The notes: generated by a model not told the origin, from the letters alone. Shown: positions 44,336 through 58,530, counted from the stretch's first letter. The stretch is 64,000 nucleotides of DNA from Paragonimus westermani (GCA_008508345.1 QNGE01003817.1:1-64000); one strand, 5' to 3'. Numbers and translations: made by a program.

Positions 44336-47300
44336 ACTGTTCTTGAAATAGGGCGCTTGAAAAGTCTATTGGAGTAACGAACCAGCAGTCAATCTTTAGT
44401 TATGTTCAACGTATATGAACTAAAAAAACCTCTCATCAGAAAGACAGTTAAATGTGTAACATTCAATTCCAATACATTATGTTCTGATTTCACTGTCCCA
44501 ATTTGATCAACAGTGGATACGGATTAGAAGCTTGCAGCTCGGTTGTAGGTGTAGGCACCTTGATGCTGAATGTTTGAATATGGACGTAGTCATTTTCAGT
44601 AGTTAGGTCCCTTCCCGTCCCCTTCTTTTTCCCTTCTCTCTTCCTATATAGGATTTGCTGTTTCTTCATGGTTGTGTGGCAGTTAAGCATTAGTGTGAAC
44701 CACTGGTGTATTGTTGTCTACGATGATGATGTTGGGCAGACAAATTAAAGACAATCCTGCAATTGTTCGATGTGCCTAGAAGGCCCTATTGCATATAGGT
44801 AGAGGCCAGCACTGGGTGCTTCACTGAGCTCACGAGTGATACAACGTAGACCAGTCTGTATGTCGGTGATATTGCTTGTAGCCAAATCGGATAGGTATTT
44901 CCAATCATTGTGTGTATTGCTGATTGATGTGATCAACCATAATAGTTGTATTCACAAATGCTCGCTTGTTTTGTAGTGTCATCAGTGGCCCAAACCATAC
45001 AGATTACATGACCATTAGGCGGTGGAGGTCAACTGGCGCACGAAGGTACTGTTGCCGAGAGTCAAACAGAAGAATGCATGTACCAACCAAAAAGTGTACA
45101 CAGCCAAGGCTAACTACTTTCAAAGAGGGGTCCACAAACGAGGTTCGACCATCAAACGAAGCTGGTCAGACAGGTGGTTGACCGTTTAAAAGGGATGGCT
45201 GGCCAACACCACTATAGGTAATTCTGAGTTCGAATGTTGCGCATTCTACAAATACCAAGAATATTTCTATGAAAAAACTACCGTCCTGCCCGTCACTTCA
45301 CTTATCTCACCCGGACAGCTTACGTCTGCCCATTCAGTTTCCCGTCCCATGCCCTCGTGTTTTGTGCTCGACAGTCATGCGGCTTACAAACTGTCCGGCT
45401 GATAACTGTTACCCTCACTCATATTGGAACGCACGCTTATTCCCATTCGTTCGTTGTAGCCCGATTGACTTGATCGAATTTGTGAGTATTTACCTAGACT
45501 ACTGACAGTGTACCTTAACATTTAGTCGACTTGTACCAGCGCAGGAAGTGGCACTATCGAATTCGGGTATGACAGATTTTCTTCCCAGTCAAGTCTGTCA
45601 ACTGGCATGCTAATAATTTCGCAACCGAATTTGTGATTCAGATTTTTGAGAAATCTCTGATTGCAGTCAAGTTGGACAAATAAACTAAGAGCAAAAATGC
45701 ACTTTAGCCAAGTTAGGGACCAAAATGAGTGACCCATACGGATACCTCGTGAGTGGAGTACCATATATCATTCAGGCTAAGGAATTGCCCACATACTGTC
45801 AGTCCATAATGTCGGATAATGGTTCGACAAACTGCAGTTTAAGCCACATTGTTTGGCTTAAAAGGTGTACAAGTTAAAGTGTGTCACCGCCCTATTGACA
45901 ATGCGGGACAGAAAGTTGCGAGGAAACAAAAGCTGACATAAGAACGGGGTATGGATTTTGATTGAAAACAACTAACCGTACAACGCAGATAAACTGCATT
46001 TAACCATCAAGTTACAGTAGATATGATCATGCGATGAACAATAGCGCAGTTTGTCGGTGCTTTCCCATCCATGCAAGTTAAACGTGTCACCAGTTACATA
46101 TGATTTTACAACATTGTATGATTGTCGCACCGTACAACGCTGGCGCAGCTGGCGTTCGGTAAGAAGCTGGAACTATATGGCTATCAAGGAAAGGATGGGC
46201 TCTGAGATGTCACGACCAACCACAAGCGGCATACAATGGAAACCGACGCTCCTATTGTGAGAACCAGCAGTCATCCGAAGTCTGTACCCAATTATCGTCT
46301 GTAATTTTTATTAGATGTCTGCACCAGTTAGCCGAAAAGGTAACATGTGGAATGCAATCAGACTGTTCCAACTCGCATGAAAGGGATTGTAGTTATAATC
46401 GGGGTTGTAAGTAGTCATTAAATTTCCAGAGACCGTCAGATTTGAACTACAGCCACAATATTTGTGTGTACGAGCAGCTGTTGTTTGCACAAACATGTCT
46501 AGGCTGGATACAAGCACTTGCCAACACGGTGATTCTTGTCAATTGACCTGCCCATAAACAGAACAAGCTGCAAATACAAAGAATCCCACACGTTTCGACT
46601 GAAGAGATGCCAATGAGCAGAAACAGTGGGCCAGAAAAATGATTATCCCGGAAGTTGCTTACGATAAGCCACGCGATCAAACCGCGACCTGTTCAGTTTA
46701 CGGAGATGAATATACAAGGGGGATTTAGTCGGCGAATGATGACTAGTAAATAACCGTTGATAATCAAAATCAGCAGGTGCGTTCACCCCACTTGTCTACA
46801 CGAAAAGACTAGGTATAGAAAAACATTCGGAGTGGTAAACATGAGATATTCTCGGTTGCTCGTTGAAAGCCTCCTCTTTCGGATGGATATTACTCCAACG
46901 CAACGCGATGGTTCACTAACCGAATACGTTCCTGAAGTTCACTTGCGACCTCTTTGAATGGAACGACTGTGCACACAGGTTGAAAAGTGCTGATGATGAG
47001 TAATTCTTAGAGTGCGGCTCACCGTTGGCTCCCTGAAGTGACTTCTAAGGTAGAAATGTGGGCAAACCAGCCCCCAAAAATTCAGTGCCTAATTCCATCT
47101 TGAGCAATTCGTGTTTCGCGAAACCACACACAGAACGGCAATCACTGGATCAGAAGAACAAGGCTCTGTGTAGAGACAAAGTAGCAAGTTGTACAAGTTG
47201 TATTTACAGAACATTGACAAATAAGCGGATTGATGGGATTTAGCATCAGAGAGCGGCTTCTGAAATTTTCAAAGCAGAATCTGAAATTGAGAAAAGACAG

Positions 47301-50199
47301 AAAGTTGTTGAGAAAAACCCCAACCACAAAAATGATGCACCTGATTAGGAAAACAAACAATACGCTGCGTTTGTACGTTTTTATTATTTAACTAATTTGT
47401 CTACGAAATCGAACCATAAAAGAATTTTCAAATTAGGTTCATACATTAAACAGTTGTTTTAGAGCCATTCTGTCACTGTTATCTAGTGCAACATATAACG
47501 TCTGACGGGTGTTGCCAAACCATGGGAAAATGGCAGTCACTAGTGCACATGTAACAGGAATGGGACCCGATTGCCAAAAAAACTTTACAATTATTGAATA
47601 CTCAAGTACTACTACATAACAAACAAATAACCAAGTTGCAAATGAGAGCGATACTTGATATGTGGCCCTTAGTGCCTTGCACCACCAACTAAAACATTAG
47701 ATGGTTGCTATAAAGTGACCAACATCTAAGCTCAACTGTTTCCGTAAACCAGATAGCAAATAGTGGTGACAGATGGCTCGCCAAAGGTAAGTCTTTTTTT
47801 ATTAATAAAATCTGCTCATAGAGCAGACCGGTTACAGCCGTGGTCCCTGTTCAGCCAGGCCATCCCTAAAATTGAACAGTCTGACCATCCAGTTCATGTC
47901 TAACACAGTACGCCATGCGGCAGCAAATGCTCAGAGGTATAAATGTTCAGAACGTCCACCTAACGATATACAGAACTAGCAAATGTAAAGTTCTAATTGT
48001 TGTCTCTGGTCAAACTAAATGTTACTGGTCTGAAACACGCGACGGAATGGAACACTTCATATGCTAGAATAAAACGTTACCGGGAAGAAGGAATGTAACC
48101 TAGGATGCGTATCAGGCTATTCGTATTATCAAAACAGACTAAATAAACAGTGCTAAAAACAAACCACCTAAACCCCAAAAGTTCAAAACTGCATAGTAAA
48201 AGGATCGATACTTGCAAAAGGTTTCTCATTTCTTTCTTTTGACGCGAAGTTCAGCTGGTACAACGTACGAACGTCTTCGGCGCTTCTTTTTTACTTGGCT
48301 AGATTCCCTAAGAAAGCAAAGGCAAGAGAAATTTAGGTCTAGTGAGACACTACGAAACAGGTCATGTAACCAGAATTCCCCAAAAGAACACACGAACAAG
48401 AAAATTGAAACAGCTTAGAACATGCATTAAAAATGTCAACTTTTAGGAAAACCCTTAGAATAGAATGCGACGCGGCAATAAGGAGCGTCGAATCATTGGT
48501 AATGGCATTTCATTTTGCTGTGCATAATACAGAATGTGAGACAATTTGACGACAACAACCGATTGCAAAACAGGCGATACTGAAGTGATGAATTGGAATA
48601 AAAATATCATAAAAACAAAATGGTGGATGAGCCGTGTGCCGTCTTTGAACACGTGAATATAGCACACTACGTATAAAACAATTTAGCAAGTTGAGTTGGA
48701 AAACCGGTTGATAAAAATTGTGGTATATGTGCAGCTAACGGTGACAGTGCCTGATCAAAGTAGTGAGTTTGAGTAATAACAGAATTCGTATCAACACCAG
48801 CAAGTCACTCACATAGCTTACCCGATTAGCTCCCTGGTTGGTCAATCAAGAAGATATTGTCGTATTCCATCAGACACTTCTCATCGGTACGTATTAGGCA
48901 AGAGCGAATAGATTAACACATACAAGCAGTCAGCTGCATTAGGTGGAAGCCAATCAAAACTTTCACATTTACAAAGAGCTAACCACACTAGTTCGGATAA
49001 AAAGGCCACCAATTAGGTGTCGCTGACGACGGTACGCTAAGAGAAGTAAATCCGTTTGACGATCGGCTAGACGCTGGACTCCCAATATGTTGAAAGACAG
49101 AGTGTGGTTTTAATATCACGTGGAATCTTAGGTGGAAAAAAGCTAGGAAGCTGGATGACCAAAACGATTCTGTTCAACACTTCAGAACCATTTTATAAAG
49201 CAAAATGAAGAGCTGCGTCTGAACCATAATAATACACCTTCTCGCTCTGTTAGCTTATGGAGACTCTGTGAGTATATATGAAAACAAAGTAGAATGGGTG
49301 ACACGTACAAAAATTTCCACTGAAGCGACGCAGACAACAAAGCAGTAAACTGAGCTCGTTTTCTGTGCTTACGCATCAACACAAATAAAAAATAGGTATA
49401 CGTAAGTATTGGGACAAGTCAGTCGGTCGATGAAGAGGTTGCAGACAGCGTGATGGCCATCAGGTACCCGATCATTACCCCCAGAATAAACATGAGTCTA
49501 TTTGAGTGGAGGCCAGAAAAGAATGAACATTCGAACAGGAAAAACCATTCCAAAGAAAGCCACGAGTGACACCGTGCTGTTTTATTCTAGGCGGATTAAG
49601 CGTGAGCAGCGATGGAATGACGGAGGCAAACAGGGCTGTAGATCGGGATGATTTAGGTGTTTCCGAGCCCGGCTATTAGAATGACTTCCAGAAGTTTGCA
49701 GAAGACAGTGGGAAGTTCTACTTGCAGTTGCACAACGTGTGGCGTCACTAGTAAACAATAATACAGAGGAATTCGCGGAAATGAAAGAGTGGTTCTCAAT
49801 GTCAAGAGCTGGAAACGCCTATGGAAAGCGTGTGTATGCACTGAGTGTGTAGCAACTGGCGAAGCACAACTGCCAACGGCGGTGGATACACGGTAGCCGT
49901 GTAAAACAGTGTTTGCATAAGTTGCGCATTTTTACACATCTTGTACTGGATGATCAGAAATATGCAGATTCTCAGACCAAACATTTCTCGCGGCCATGAC
50001 AGTACTATGGTACGGTTGTCCGCCTGAGCACGTGAACAACCACACTGGCGAATGCTGGCACAAATAACAGCCTCAAGAGCGATTGCTGCCTCATCCAAGC
50101 AGTCCTACGATTCACTTAAGGCGATTTTCGATCAATCCCTCTAGTCTACCAAAGCAATGGTTGAAATGAATGACGGCTGTTAGTGTTCCCAGCCAGAGG
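44336..50199. other. Unassigned, no gene recognised
   Basis: About 5.9 kb, A-rich on the plus strand, with short frames on both strands and no domain. A possible tRNA-like head lies at 45195-45236 (tggctggcc then gagttcgaatg, spacing about 33 bp), too weak to list on its own. The last few hundred bases before 50.2 kb probably belong to the LINE that follows but are unreadable. Confidence 0.45.
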
Positions 50200-52000
50200 A
50201 CATCATGAAAATCTGGCGCAAACACATTGTTAGCCTACTAAGTCTTCCTGTTACCATTGATAGGATGACTGTAAACAGCCTGCCGCAACAGGCCGCCAAA
50301 TCTTTCCTTGTTCTTGCTCCGGATTTGTCGGAGGTGCTAAGAGCTATCGGACAACTGCGAGGACGGACTGCTAAGTGGGATGATCAAGAATGGTAGGCCA
50401 GCGTTTGAACGCGCTTTGCTCCAGCTGGTTCGATCCAACTGGGAGCAGGAAAATGTTTAAAGGTAAGGACAGCAAGTAATGCCCCGACAACAATCGGGGA
50501 ATCAGTCTACTGAGCTGCACAGGCAAGGTGCTTGCAAAAACCCTCCTGAACCGGCTGAATGCGAACAATTTGGAGGCCAGCATTCCGGAGCAGCAGTGTG
50601 GATTCCGGGCGAGTCAGAATACGATCGACCTAATGTTTGCTGCTCGACAGCTAAAGAAGTGCCAGGAACGCAATCAGCCTGCGTACACACTCTTCGTGGA
50701 CTTCACCAAGACCTTTAATTCCGGGAGCTGAAATGTATTGTAGACGATGCTCGTTTGAATGTCCAAGTAAGCTCTTTAATGTGATTAGAATGTTGCACGT
50801 GTATATGAGGGCAAAGGTACGATTGTGTGGGTCGACTTGTGATGATTTTGACATTGTTACTGGAGTGAAGCAGGGCTGTGTCCTAGCCCCAGCTCTGTTT
50901 AGTTTATATTTGATTGCTATAGTAACAGTCGCTTTTCAGGACTCTGGGGAGGACGGCTTTGAGGTAGACTACCGGATGGATGGGCGCGCACTGAATATGC
51001 GATGTTTCGGCGCATCAATCCGGTTACATACCTCAATGGTGTGCATGCACCTGTTCGCAGACGATAGAGCATTGTTGGCACACAGTGAAGAAGAACTGCA
51101 AGACCTGGCGACGCCCTTTGCGTCCACGGCATGCAAGTGTGGATTGAATATCAACACATGTGAGACATCTTTCTCTCAGCCTTCTCCGGGCAGAGGCACT
51201 GTTCCTAGATCCGTGGCTGGAATTCGCATCAATGGAGACGTTGTCGACAACTGCGTGGACTTCTGCTACATAGGTAGCAATTCGTCGACAGACTTGTACG
51301 CGGACCACCGCTTACGAGCTCGTGTGGCGAAGGCTAGTGCTGTTTTCGGACGTCTTGAAAGACGTGTCAAGAGGAGCCACAGCCTGAAGATGGCTACTAA
51401 GCACTGTGTCTACTGCTCAATGGTACTGTCTACACAGACGTACGGCAGTAAAGCTTGGACAATTTATCACCGGAACGTGCGCTATCTGAGCTATTTCCAT
51501 CTGCAACGTTCAAGACGTATCTTGGGTGTTCGGTGGTCGGACATGTTCCCGACCACTGAGGTACTGGGGTGAGTGCACATGGACGGGATGAAAGAAATAT
51601 TGACGCCCAATCAGCTCCCTTGGTTAGGTCACGTCTGATGAATGGACAATGGTCGTATTGCGGAGCAGCTGCTATTTGGTCAAGGAAAATCAGATAAGCG
51701 AAATTCTGGTGATGAAAAGTTGAGATATTAGGATGTTATCCAGGTAAGTCTTTCACGTTGTAACTGATTTTACATTCTGGGAAGACAGCGTTGAACCGAA
51801 CGGTCTAGAGAAGAGGACCTGGAGAGGTGTCCGCAAGTTCAACGAGCAGCTATTGTGTGACCGAGAACGAAGGCATAGGTCGTGGTGACATGTCTATATG
51901 GCGCTGCGATGTGCGGATTCGGAGGTCACCAACGAACTTGTGTGCCGTCGGCGAACAGACAACGAGTACGTCATATGAGTCCATGTTTCTTGCCTACTTT
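50200..52000 (+). pseudogene. LINE reverse transcriptase (FADD type), frameshifted
   Basis: In order: DLSEVLRAIGQLRGRTAKWDD (linker and start of fingers, 50,310-50,396), a stop, then GKVLAKTLLNRLNANNLEAS and EQQCGFRASQNTIDLMFAAR (fingers, 50,528-50,660), TLFVDFTKTFNS (palm A, Asp kept, about 50,694), a frameshift at about 50,730, VTGVKQGCVLAPALFSLYL (palm B), MHLFADDRALL (FADD at residues 108-111 of the 50733 frame), CGLNINTCET, FCYIGSNSS and a thumb ending RSRRILGVRWSDMFPTTEVLG (51,560). After a TGA it continues to LPWLGHV and, near 51,890-51,990, a C-terminal Cys/His segment. RT motifs are intact; the endonuclease is not visible upstream. The lineage is that of LINEs often annotated 'craniofacial development protein 2-like'. 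Confidence 0.9.
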
Positions 52001-54199
52001 TCACACGTTCGTATCGACCAACGACCACCGTCGTTTTGCAACTCGCCCACTCCCCTTTTCAGAAACCTGGGTGTCTGTGGCCTCCAAAGTTTATTCTTCT
52101 TCAGCTTCGTTGGTGTACTGTACGGTGAATTTTTGCTGCCTTCCAATCCAGTCCTGAATTTCAATTTCCCTATACTCTCTCCAGAATACACTAACATGTA
52201 CCACTATGCTGGAATATTTTTTGCAGTATCATTGCAATATTTTTCTTCCGAATGTAAGTCTTATCAGTGAATATTCTTCCTGTTTATTGTCCGAGAGATA
52301 GGGGTTTCAGTTCCGTGCCAGCTAATCAATTAGCTAGTCACCATTGGCCGGTAGGACAAGAACGCCTAACTCACATATTTCCTAGTCTTATTCTCTCAGG
52401 CTTCAACCGGACACGTGGTGTGTGAGTAGAGCCACAAGTTGTGCAACGCAAGCCACTTGCGGTGATGGTTAATCGCAGGCGTCCTTTGACTCCGTTCACT
52501 GTGACAGGCTGATCTGAAACGGATGCCGCCAAGCCACATTCGCGACCAGCTAACCGGTCTATCCATATTGTACGAAAAATAACCAATCCTAAATTCGAGG
52601 GCAAATCCGTCCTAGACCAGTAGCCTGGTGTAACGAGTTTCCGTTGGGTGCTTTCGTGTATTATTCAAAAGTAATACCTAAATACAACATCCGACAGGTT
52701 CGTTTGTATGTGGCTTCCTGATTTCCATCACGTTGAAGTGTCGCCCATAGCCAGATGACACAATATCAGAGGACTTTAAATGGCTCCTAAATCGATGAAA
52801 TAGAAAGTAACAATGTTATAGAAGTATACTGCATTCATACAGTATACGCAACTTGCAAGAAACCTTTGAGGATGAGCAAAAATTGTCAACGACGGAGGTC
52901 ATTCGGATTTCACCGATCCAGATCGATACGAGCCTAGTAAGGTAAGTAAGCATATAGAAATTGCCAAAATAAAGGATGATTAACGTCGGTGACTCATTGA
53001 GACAGTTTGTAGCATTTAAAAGTGTTTATAGCTCTTGGTAGGTAACATACTAATGAGTGAATCACGTGTATTTTGCGAGGAAAATATGACCATCAAAACG
53101 GAAAAAAACTCACACTTTCAGACAACACTAATATCTACGAGCGGCTTGAACTAAGAGTTATAAAACTAGAAGTAACACAACTCAAGAAATGCAATTAGTC
53201 TGTAGCAAGAGTACCGTCAGACTGTGAATACCGCTCAGCCAATCACAGCTACGGTTTCACTCGATTCACCCAGTAGACGTTTGCACGATATCAGACTCCC
53301 ACAATAACCTGAGGCAAATCGCTGAAAGGCCCATTCATTACATGGCATTACAAGAAAGGTTAATTATTGCGCAGAAAACGAAAAACGGTTGCCATTTATA
53401 ACATCCTTCCCCGGGTACGAATTTGAATAGCGAAGTCAGAGGACCGATTTTGTAAGATGGTAGTGTCATTTCGTATGTTCTCGTTAGCTGCTACAGATAA
53501 CAGCGGTGAGAATCAAAAAGTACCTAAGCGAATCAAATTCATATAAGTTACTGTATACACTAGTCTGTAATTGGTCAGAAACGACGCGACCCCACTAAAC
53601 AACGTAAGCCGGCCTATCCGATCGACAAACACCTGCTGCAGATCGGTCATGTGGTCGACCGGACAAACGCTTTCTATGTGTTGATGCGTCATCACAAGCC
53701 TGTCATCTTTAGGTCGCTCGAGGCTGCCTGATCGACAAAAACCTTTATTCTCCCACGGACACTATTTGTTCCCCACCTTTCGTATTTGAGTATTTATACA
53801 GATAGGCCGCTATTGCATATACCTTTGAGACCTTCGCCATCGACAGTTGCTGTCCTGCCAAAACAGTTTTAGGATCCTAGCGCAGTTTTAAAAATCCAAT
53901 CTATGTTGGCCGCTCTACCAATGGCGTACAGTGTTCACTTGTCAGCAGACTTGTCAGTCTGCGGCTTAAGCCACTCGCCAAGCCGGTGTTGGAATTGTTC
54001 AAAGCGCATATGCCGAGAAGATGCCGTTTGAATAAATATCCGTCAACAGCTGTCTTTGTGCCGTCACACTCGAAAACACAGTCAGATCGCTCAGAGGCGC
54101 CCATCACAAACACTGTCTGCTTATTGTCACGGTATATGCTCACACGGTTTTTAGACAAGACGCAGTCGGAAGTGAATCTGTCACTAACTCCCTAACCTT
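52001..54199. other. Unassigned, no gene recognised
   Basis: About 2.2 kb with short frames only. 51827-52270 is open for 147 codons on the plus strand, but its first part is out-of-frame LINE tail and the rest has no motif. Confidence 0.45.
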
Positions 54200-55003
54200 G
54201 TGCAAACCGCGCAGTACAGGGACATCGTAGTACTGGCTGGAGACCAGGGAGGTTAAGTGGTGACCAGCAAACAACCGTGGAAGTTAGCTGCAGCTCTATA
54301 CTGAAAACGGTCTGCTTCCCACGAGTACTAATGTCCGCCGTATTGAAAGATACTGCACCGCCTGGTAACCGCCGTCACCAATTCACTTGTGAACACAGAC
54401 TGATCATATAGCCACGACTACCAGTGTCGTGGATGTTTCTAAGATAATAAGCAAACTCGAAACATTCCAACCAGGCCGAGTTTGCTTCTAGTCTATGGCC
54501 TCCCCACTGGATAGCATTGAGATACACTAAGTACATACAACGAACGACGGAACATCCAATCCAGCAACGTGTGTAATTCAGTTAGCAATACTTCGCTTGA
54601 AATTGCGGAAGCAGCCAGAAGAGGAAAGCTAGGTCTGGCGGATACAATGCGCTAACGAGGTAGAACAAGGAGCTGCTACCCAAAACCCTCAAAATTTTTC
54701 TCATCTCACCCGAGTAAAGCGTTGCAGGAAGTCAGGTTTAAGCTAGGCAATCTGAAGATCCAATGGTAGGCCAATCCAAAACTAGCGGAGACTTAGGACG
54801 CTGGGCTGGGCACCTCTATTGGTAGTTCGAACGGCCACTCGCACCGTCGATTACGCCTTCAGAGACCTCCTGTGCTCACTGGTCTGTTGACTCCTCCCTA
54901 CCCTCGGAGACAGAAGTCGCACTTGAGCTCAAGTTATTGAAACGTCATAAGACACCCGATCCAAACGAACTCCATCTTGCCTCTCTTTTTTACAAACGGT
55001 AGT
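54200..55003 (+). pseudogene. RTE-like LINE relic (endonuclease end to RT start)
   Basis: Heavily decayed but collinear with the better copy at 61.5-64.0 kb. DIVVLAGDQGG at 54,225-54,257 corresponds to the endonuclease motif 'GDxN', with the Asn lost. SYSHDYQCRGC near 54,400 matches the endonuclease end ('AISYRWRG'). IAEAARRGKLGLAD near 54,600 and LGRWAGHLYW near 54,800 match the linker. SETEVALELKLLKRHKTPDPNEL (54,905-54,975) is the start of the RT fingers. Many stops and frameshifts. It ends near 55,003, before any catalytic RT motif. Confidence 0.7.
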
Positions 55004-55339
55004 CTGGCCATAGTTGAAGAGCTCTGCACCAGAAACTCGTTCAGTTAGGTCGCTCCGAATGACTAAGAGTTGACTGATTTCATCCTCGATTTTCGAAAAT
55101 GACTCGTGTACCTCACCGTCCATGACCCAGCGAGTTGACGGAAAACTTGTCCAGTAAATGTGAGACGAAAACAACTTTTCATCTGCTGAAGCAACCTCTG
55201 AAATAAACTTACACAACTTAAGTTTGTATGTGCTATGACGTAAAATCGGACATCAGCAACAGCAAAACTACTGGTCACCTGTATACCGCAACTCCTCTTG
55301 TCTGCGCATGAGCGGTACGACGATATTTTGTCAAAATAC

Positions 55340-55880
55340 CCTCCAGCCTGTCAAACGTCAAAAAAGCCTGTCCGTGAAAAGGATGGAAAAGCAAATTTCT
55401 ACTTTTTCCACGTATCTTCAGGAGGACGATGAAGATCGGATTCACATACATTCGAAGACACCAGACATAATGTGGTGGATTGTCAGGTCGGGAGTGCGAG
55501 TTTTCGAACGCTCGGCCGAAAACCTCAACGTGGGGGAGGTACGTTCAAAAACCTACCGCGATCGGATCAAGGACAACGTGCGCGACCGGATGAGTCATCG
55601 CTCGACTGGATCGGACCAACGGGCGAGGCAGGGCAGGCGAAATACGACAGACGGCCAGATCGGAGGCGTGGTTTTTCCAACATTTAGAGGAACATCTCGA
55701 CACGATGTTGGAATACGGTCAAGGCCAACACTGGGTGGATGGCGGACAGCACGAGCAGCCGGACGAGCCATCGCGCAACGAAATCGGACAAACAGACGAG
55801 GAATGGCAAGCGGAAAACCCTCCGATAGAAGGCACCGGTCACACACGTAAACCGGTTAGAAGTGCACACGACGTGTGAAC
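55340..55880 (+). pseudogene. Gypsy polyprotein C-terminal tail
   Basis: Two overlapping frames look coding in style. The one ending ...GHTRKPVRSAHDV then stop (about 55,878) resembles the charged, basic C-terminal tails of Gypsy polyproteins and lies just before a purine tract and LTR. No integrase core is recognisable upstream; an RTE relic ends at 55.0 kb. So only the last part of pol is present, or the rest is unreadable. The other long frame here (55308-55850, 180 codons, Arg-rich) is probably a shadow. Confidence 0.45.
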
Positions 55881-56000
55881 GGAAACCGGGGGGTGCTGCG
55901 GGTTGGAATTACGACTCATAAACGAGAGAGCGCGCGTTGCATGTGACTAGCGATTTGGACAATAAAGATTGTGCTTTGTTGTACGCCTTCTCGCTACAAT
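55686..56000 (+). repeat. Gypsy 3' end with short LTR (copy 2)
   Basis: Gapless 315-base partner of 22989-23303 in opposite orientation, with about a dozen differences. It contains the polyprotein tail, the purine tract ggaaaccgggggg (55881-55893), and a candidate LTR of only about 105 bp (55894-55998, TGCTGCGGG...CTACA) with AATAAA at 55961-55966. Confidence 0.85.
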
Positions 56001-58530
56001 AAGTGATGGAGTGTACATCAGACGCTACGAGTGTTTAGGGACGCACAGAATGAACGGAAAGCCATGCAAAAATAGAGTGACCATATAGGCTAAATTAAGA
56101 TGTTGATAATAAATCGAAATCACTAATGAAATTCGAGATACGGAATAAAAACTAACCCGTTCAGCACATGTACTTGGGACAAACGCTTCACAGATTTGGA
56201 CACACGAATATTGGGCTGGATAACGGAAGTTCGAGATGTGTCCGACGCGTCCAGGTCCGGAGACGTATGAGGAGGACCACTAGACAGAAATTCTCTCGAC
56301 GAACGAGAGACCGGCGAACAATCGGAAATTGCCACTGGGAGTTGTAAAGACAGAGTATGAACTGTCTGCTGGAGCACTTGAACCTTTTCAGCCTGCGTGA
56401 GATTTTGAGCAATGCGAAAAAAGTCAAGGATACTACACAGAATAGTTTAACTGCAACAGTACAGATACAAATAATGAAAAGAGCTGCGCACTCAGCATAA
56501 CCGTAGATTAGTCCCAATCGTCAACCCGATAAACGACACTGGGTAGTAATCACACTTACTAGCTGTGAGTCGCACCCAAGGATGCCGCGGTTCGAACCAC
56601 CGTTAGCCCTGACAGCAGTTCACAAGGAAACTGATTAATATGTGAGCACCAATGTATAAAAAATCCAGGAAGGAACAGTAAGGAGTTGTGAATAGTCAAT
56701 AATCTTGCCACCAATGTGTCTGAGTGCTTTTCCAACCAGCAGTCCGACAGACGGCATTCACCAACAATGTACAACGGAGCGGCCAAGGCACTCACAGCCT
56801 GTGACCAAATCATCCGTTGGTCTTCTTGCGACTTCTTCCAGCTGGCAGCTGCTACCGTGAACAATGAGCGGTGTGGCAGACGCTCTGTCAACACACGAAG
56901 TGACCAAACTAGCGGAGAATGAGCAACTTCAGTACATCGAAACACGGACAAAAACTCGAAGATTTCCTAAATACGCGACGATGCAATGTCGCGTTGTTTA
57001 CTCACTAAACCCGCTCAATACAAACCAAAAGAGACAATGATAGTCAAACAACGAGGGCTTATATTCATGTTTCATGCGAGTGATCCACGTTTTCGGCCCT
57101 TTTTTGAAAATCGAGTGTGCACAAACACCGTAAACTTTCGCGTCAACCGACAAATGGACATCATTACGATGTCACACACAAGGAGCGATAACAAACGCAC
57201 TACGTACCTTCGATAAGTTTCTAGACATCACGTAAGTAGGGTTACGAACTGAGGAGAAGGCAGTACGCACGTAAATGATGCGATGCATAGCTACAAGTAG
57301 CATACGTGTAACAACAATTATGGGGCAAAACCAACCTAACCTTGTGGTGAAGACTAGCACGTTGATGATGCACTTTGAAGTGCAGACTATCCATGCCAAC
57401 CGCACCATACAACGTGCCCAATATGGCTGGTATGTTTTCGAAAAAAAAGAGTAGAATATTGGCATCCGAATGCTCAATTTTGATCAGCCCACGATCAGGC
57501 AGAAGCTCTATCCAGATATTTCGAACTTCCCAGAATACTGCTCAACGCATAGCTAAGAACTGAATCCAGATTGGACTCAGGACGACTCCCCACGAAATGC
57601 CACATTTCAATGAGAGTGCGATGGAGGCTGCCCCATAAGGCATGTTAGACAATCAAATTAAACGTAGCCTACAGGTGCCAAAATACCACAACCGTTGTCT
57701 GAGCGAGCAAGTGCCGAAGCCAACAAGGAAAAAATATTACCGACACAGCTACGACTAGATCACAAGCCTGTCTGTTCTTCTCCTATCTGGTTCCCTTGAT
57801 GCTTTAGAAGTCACCACATCATGAGACCCGTCTGCATCTTGGATGAAACAGACGCAACCAGCAAGTCCATGATTGTCATGTTTTGACTTTTTGGAAAAAC
57901 GAATAACCGCAAGCAACCCTGAATCGCAAGACATCTCCTCAGATCCCCGTGTAAAACAAAAGGATGTAGTCCTTTCAGCCAATTTCTCAATATCATCTCT
58001 GAAAAGACGTGATGAGAGAGAGAGTCCGGAGCCCGCAATTTTATTGTTTCGATGAGCTGAGCCTTAAAGCCACTTTGGTTGTCGACTAAGCATAGTCGGG
58101 AACGTCACAACTAACCAAACAATCCCCCTCGCCCACAATTGAATGAACACTCGCAGGTCGGTTAGAAATGCCTACCAAGGTGTTCATCTTATCTGACATA
58201 TCGCTGCGACGAGCTGTAAACACACAATCTCACGAACAATCTATCGACGGTCAGTGCGACCGTAAACCAAAGTAAACGGCACCCCGCCTCGCCTGATAAA
58301 AGTCTTTCCCATCTTTCTGGCTCGTTTGGAGAAGCGTGCCTCAGTCCTTACGCACTCCTTCAAAGTTTGCGCACCAATTCGTGGCGGTCTGTGACGTAAT
58401 CGGCAACCGAGGGGACAGTAAGCGACTAATCACAATTGTTATGAATGCGCGATGAACCGAAACGGGAAAATGCATAATGCCACGAAACGCGAATACGAAT
58501 GCACGCGAATCGTCATAACCCGGAACCAAC
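56001..58530. other. Unassigned, no gene recognised
   Basis: About 2.5 kb with short frames. A GGTTCGAACC box B-like site lies at about 56590, without a convincing box A. The part just left of 58531 may be the leader of another Gypsy copy (see the LTR at 58531). Confidence 0.4.

Noticed and set aside
55308..55850. 180-codon Arg-rich frame as a gene
   Set aside because: It overlaps the Gypsy tail in a different frame, and in the partner repeat it is equally open on both strands. Probably a shadow.
56560..56640. Box B-like ggttcgaacc as a tRNA or SINE
   Set aside because: No box A at a suitable distance on either strand and no cloverleaf.
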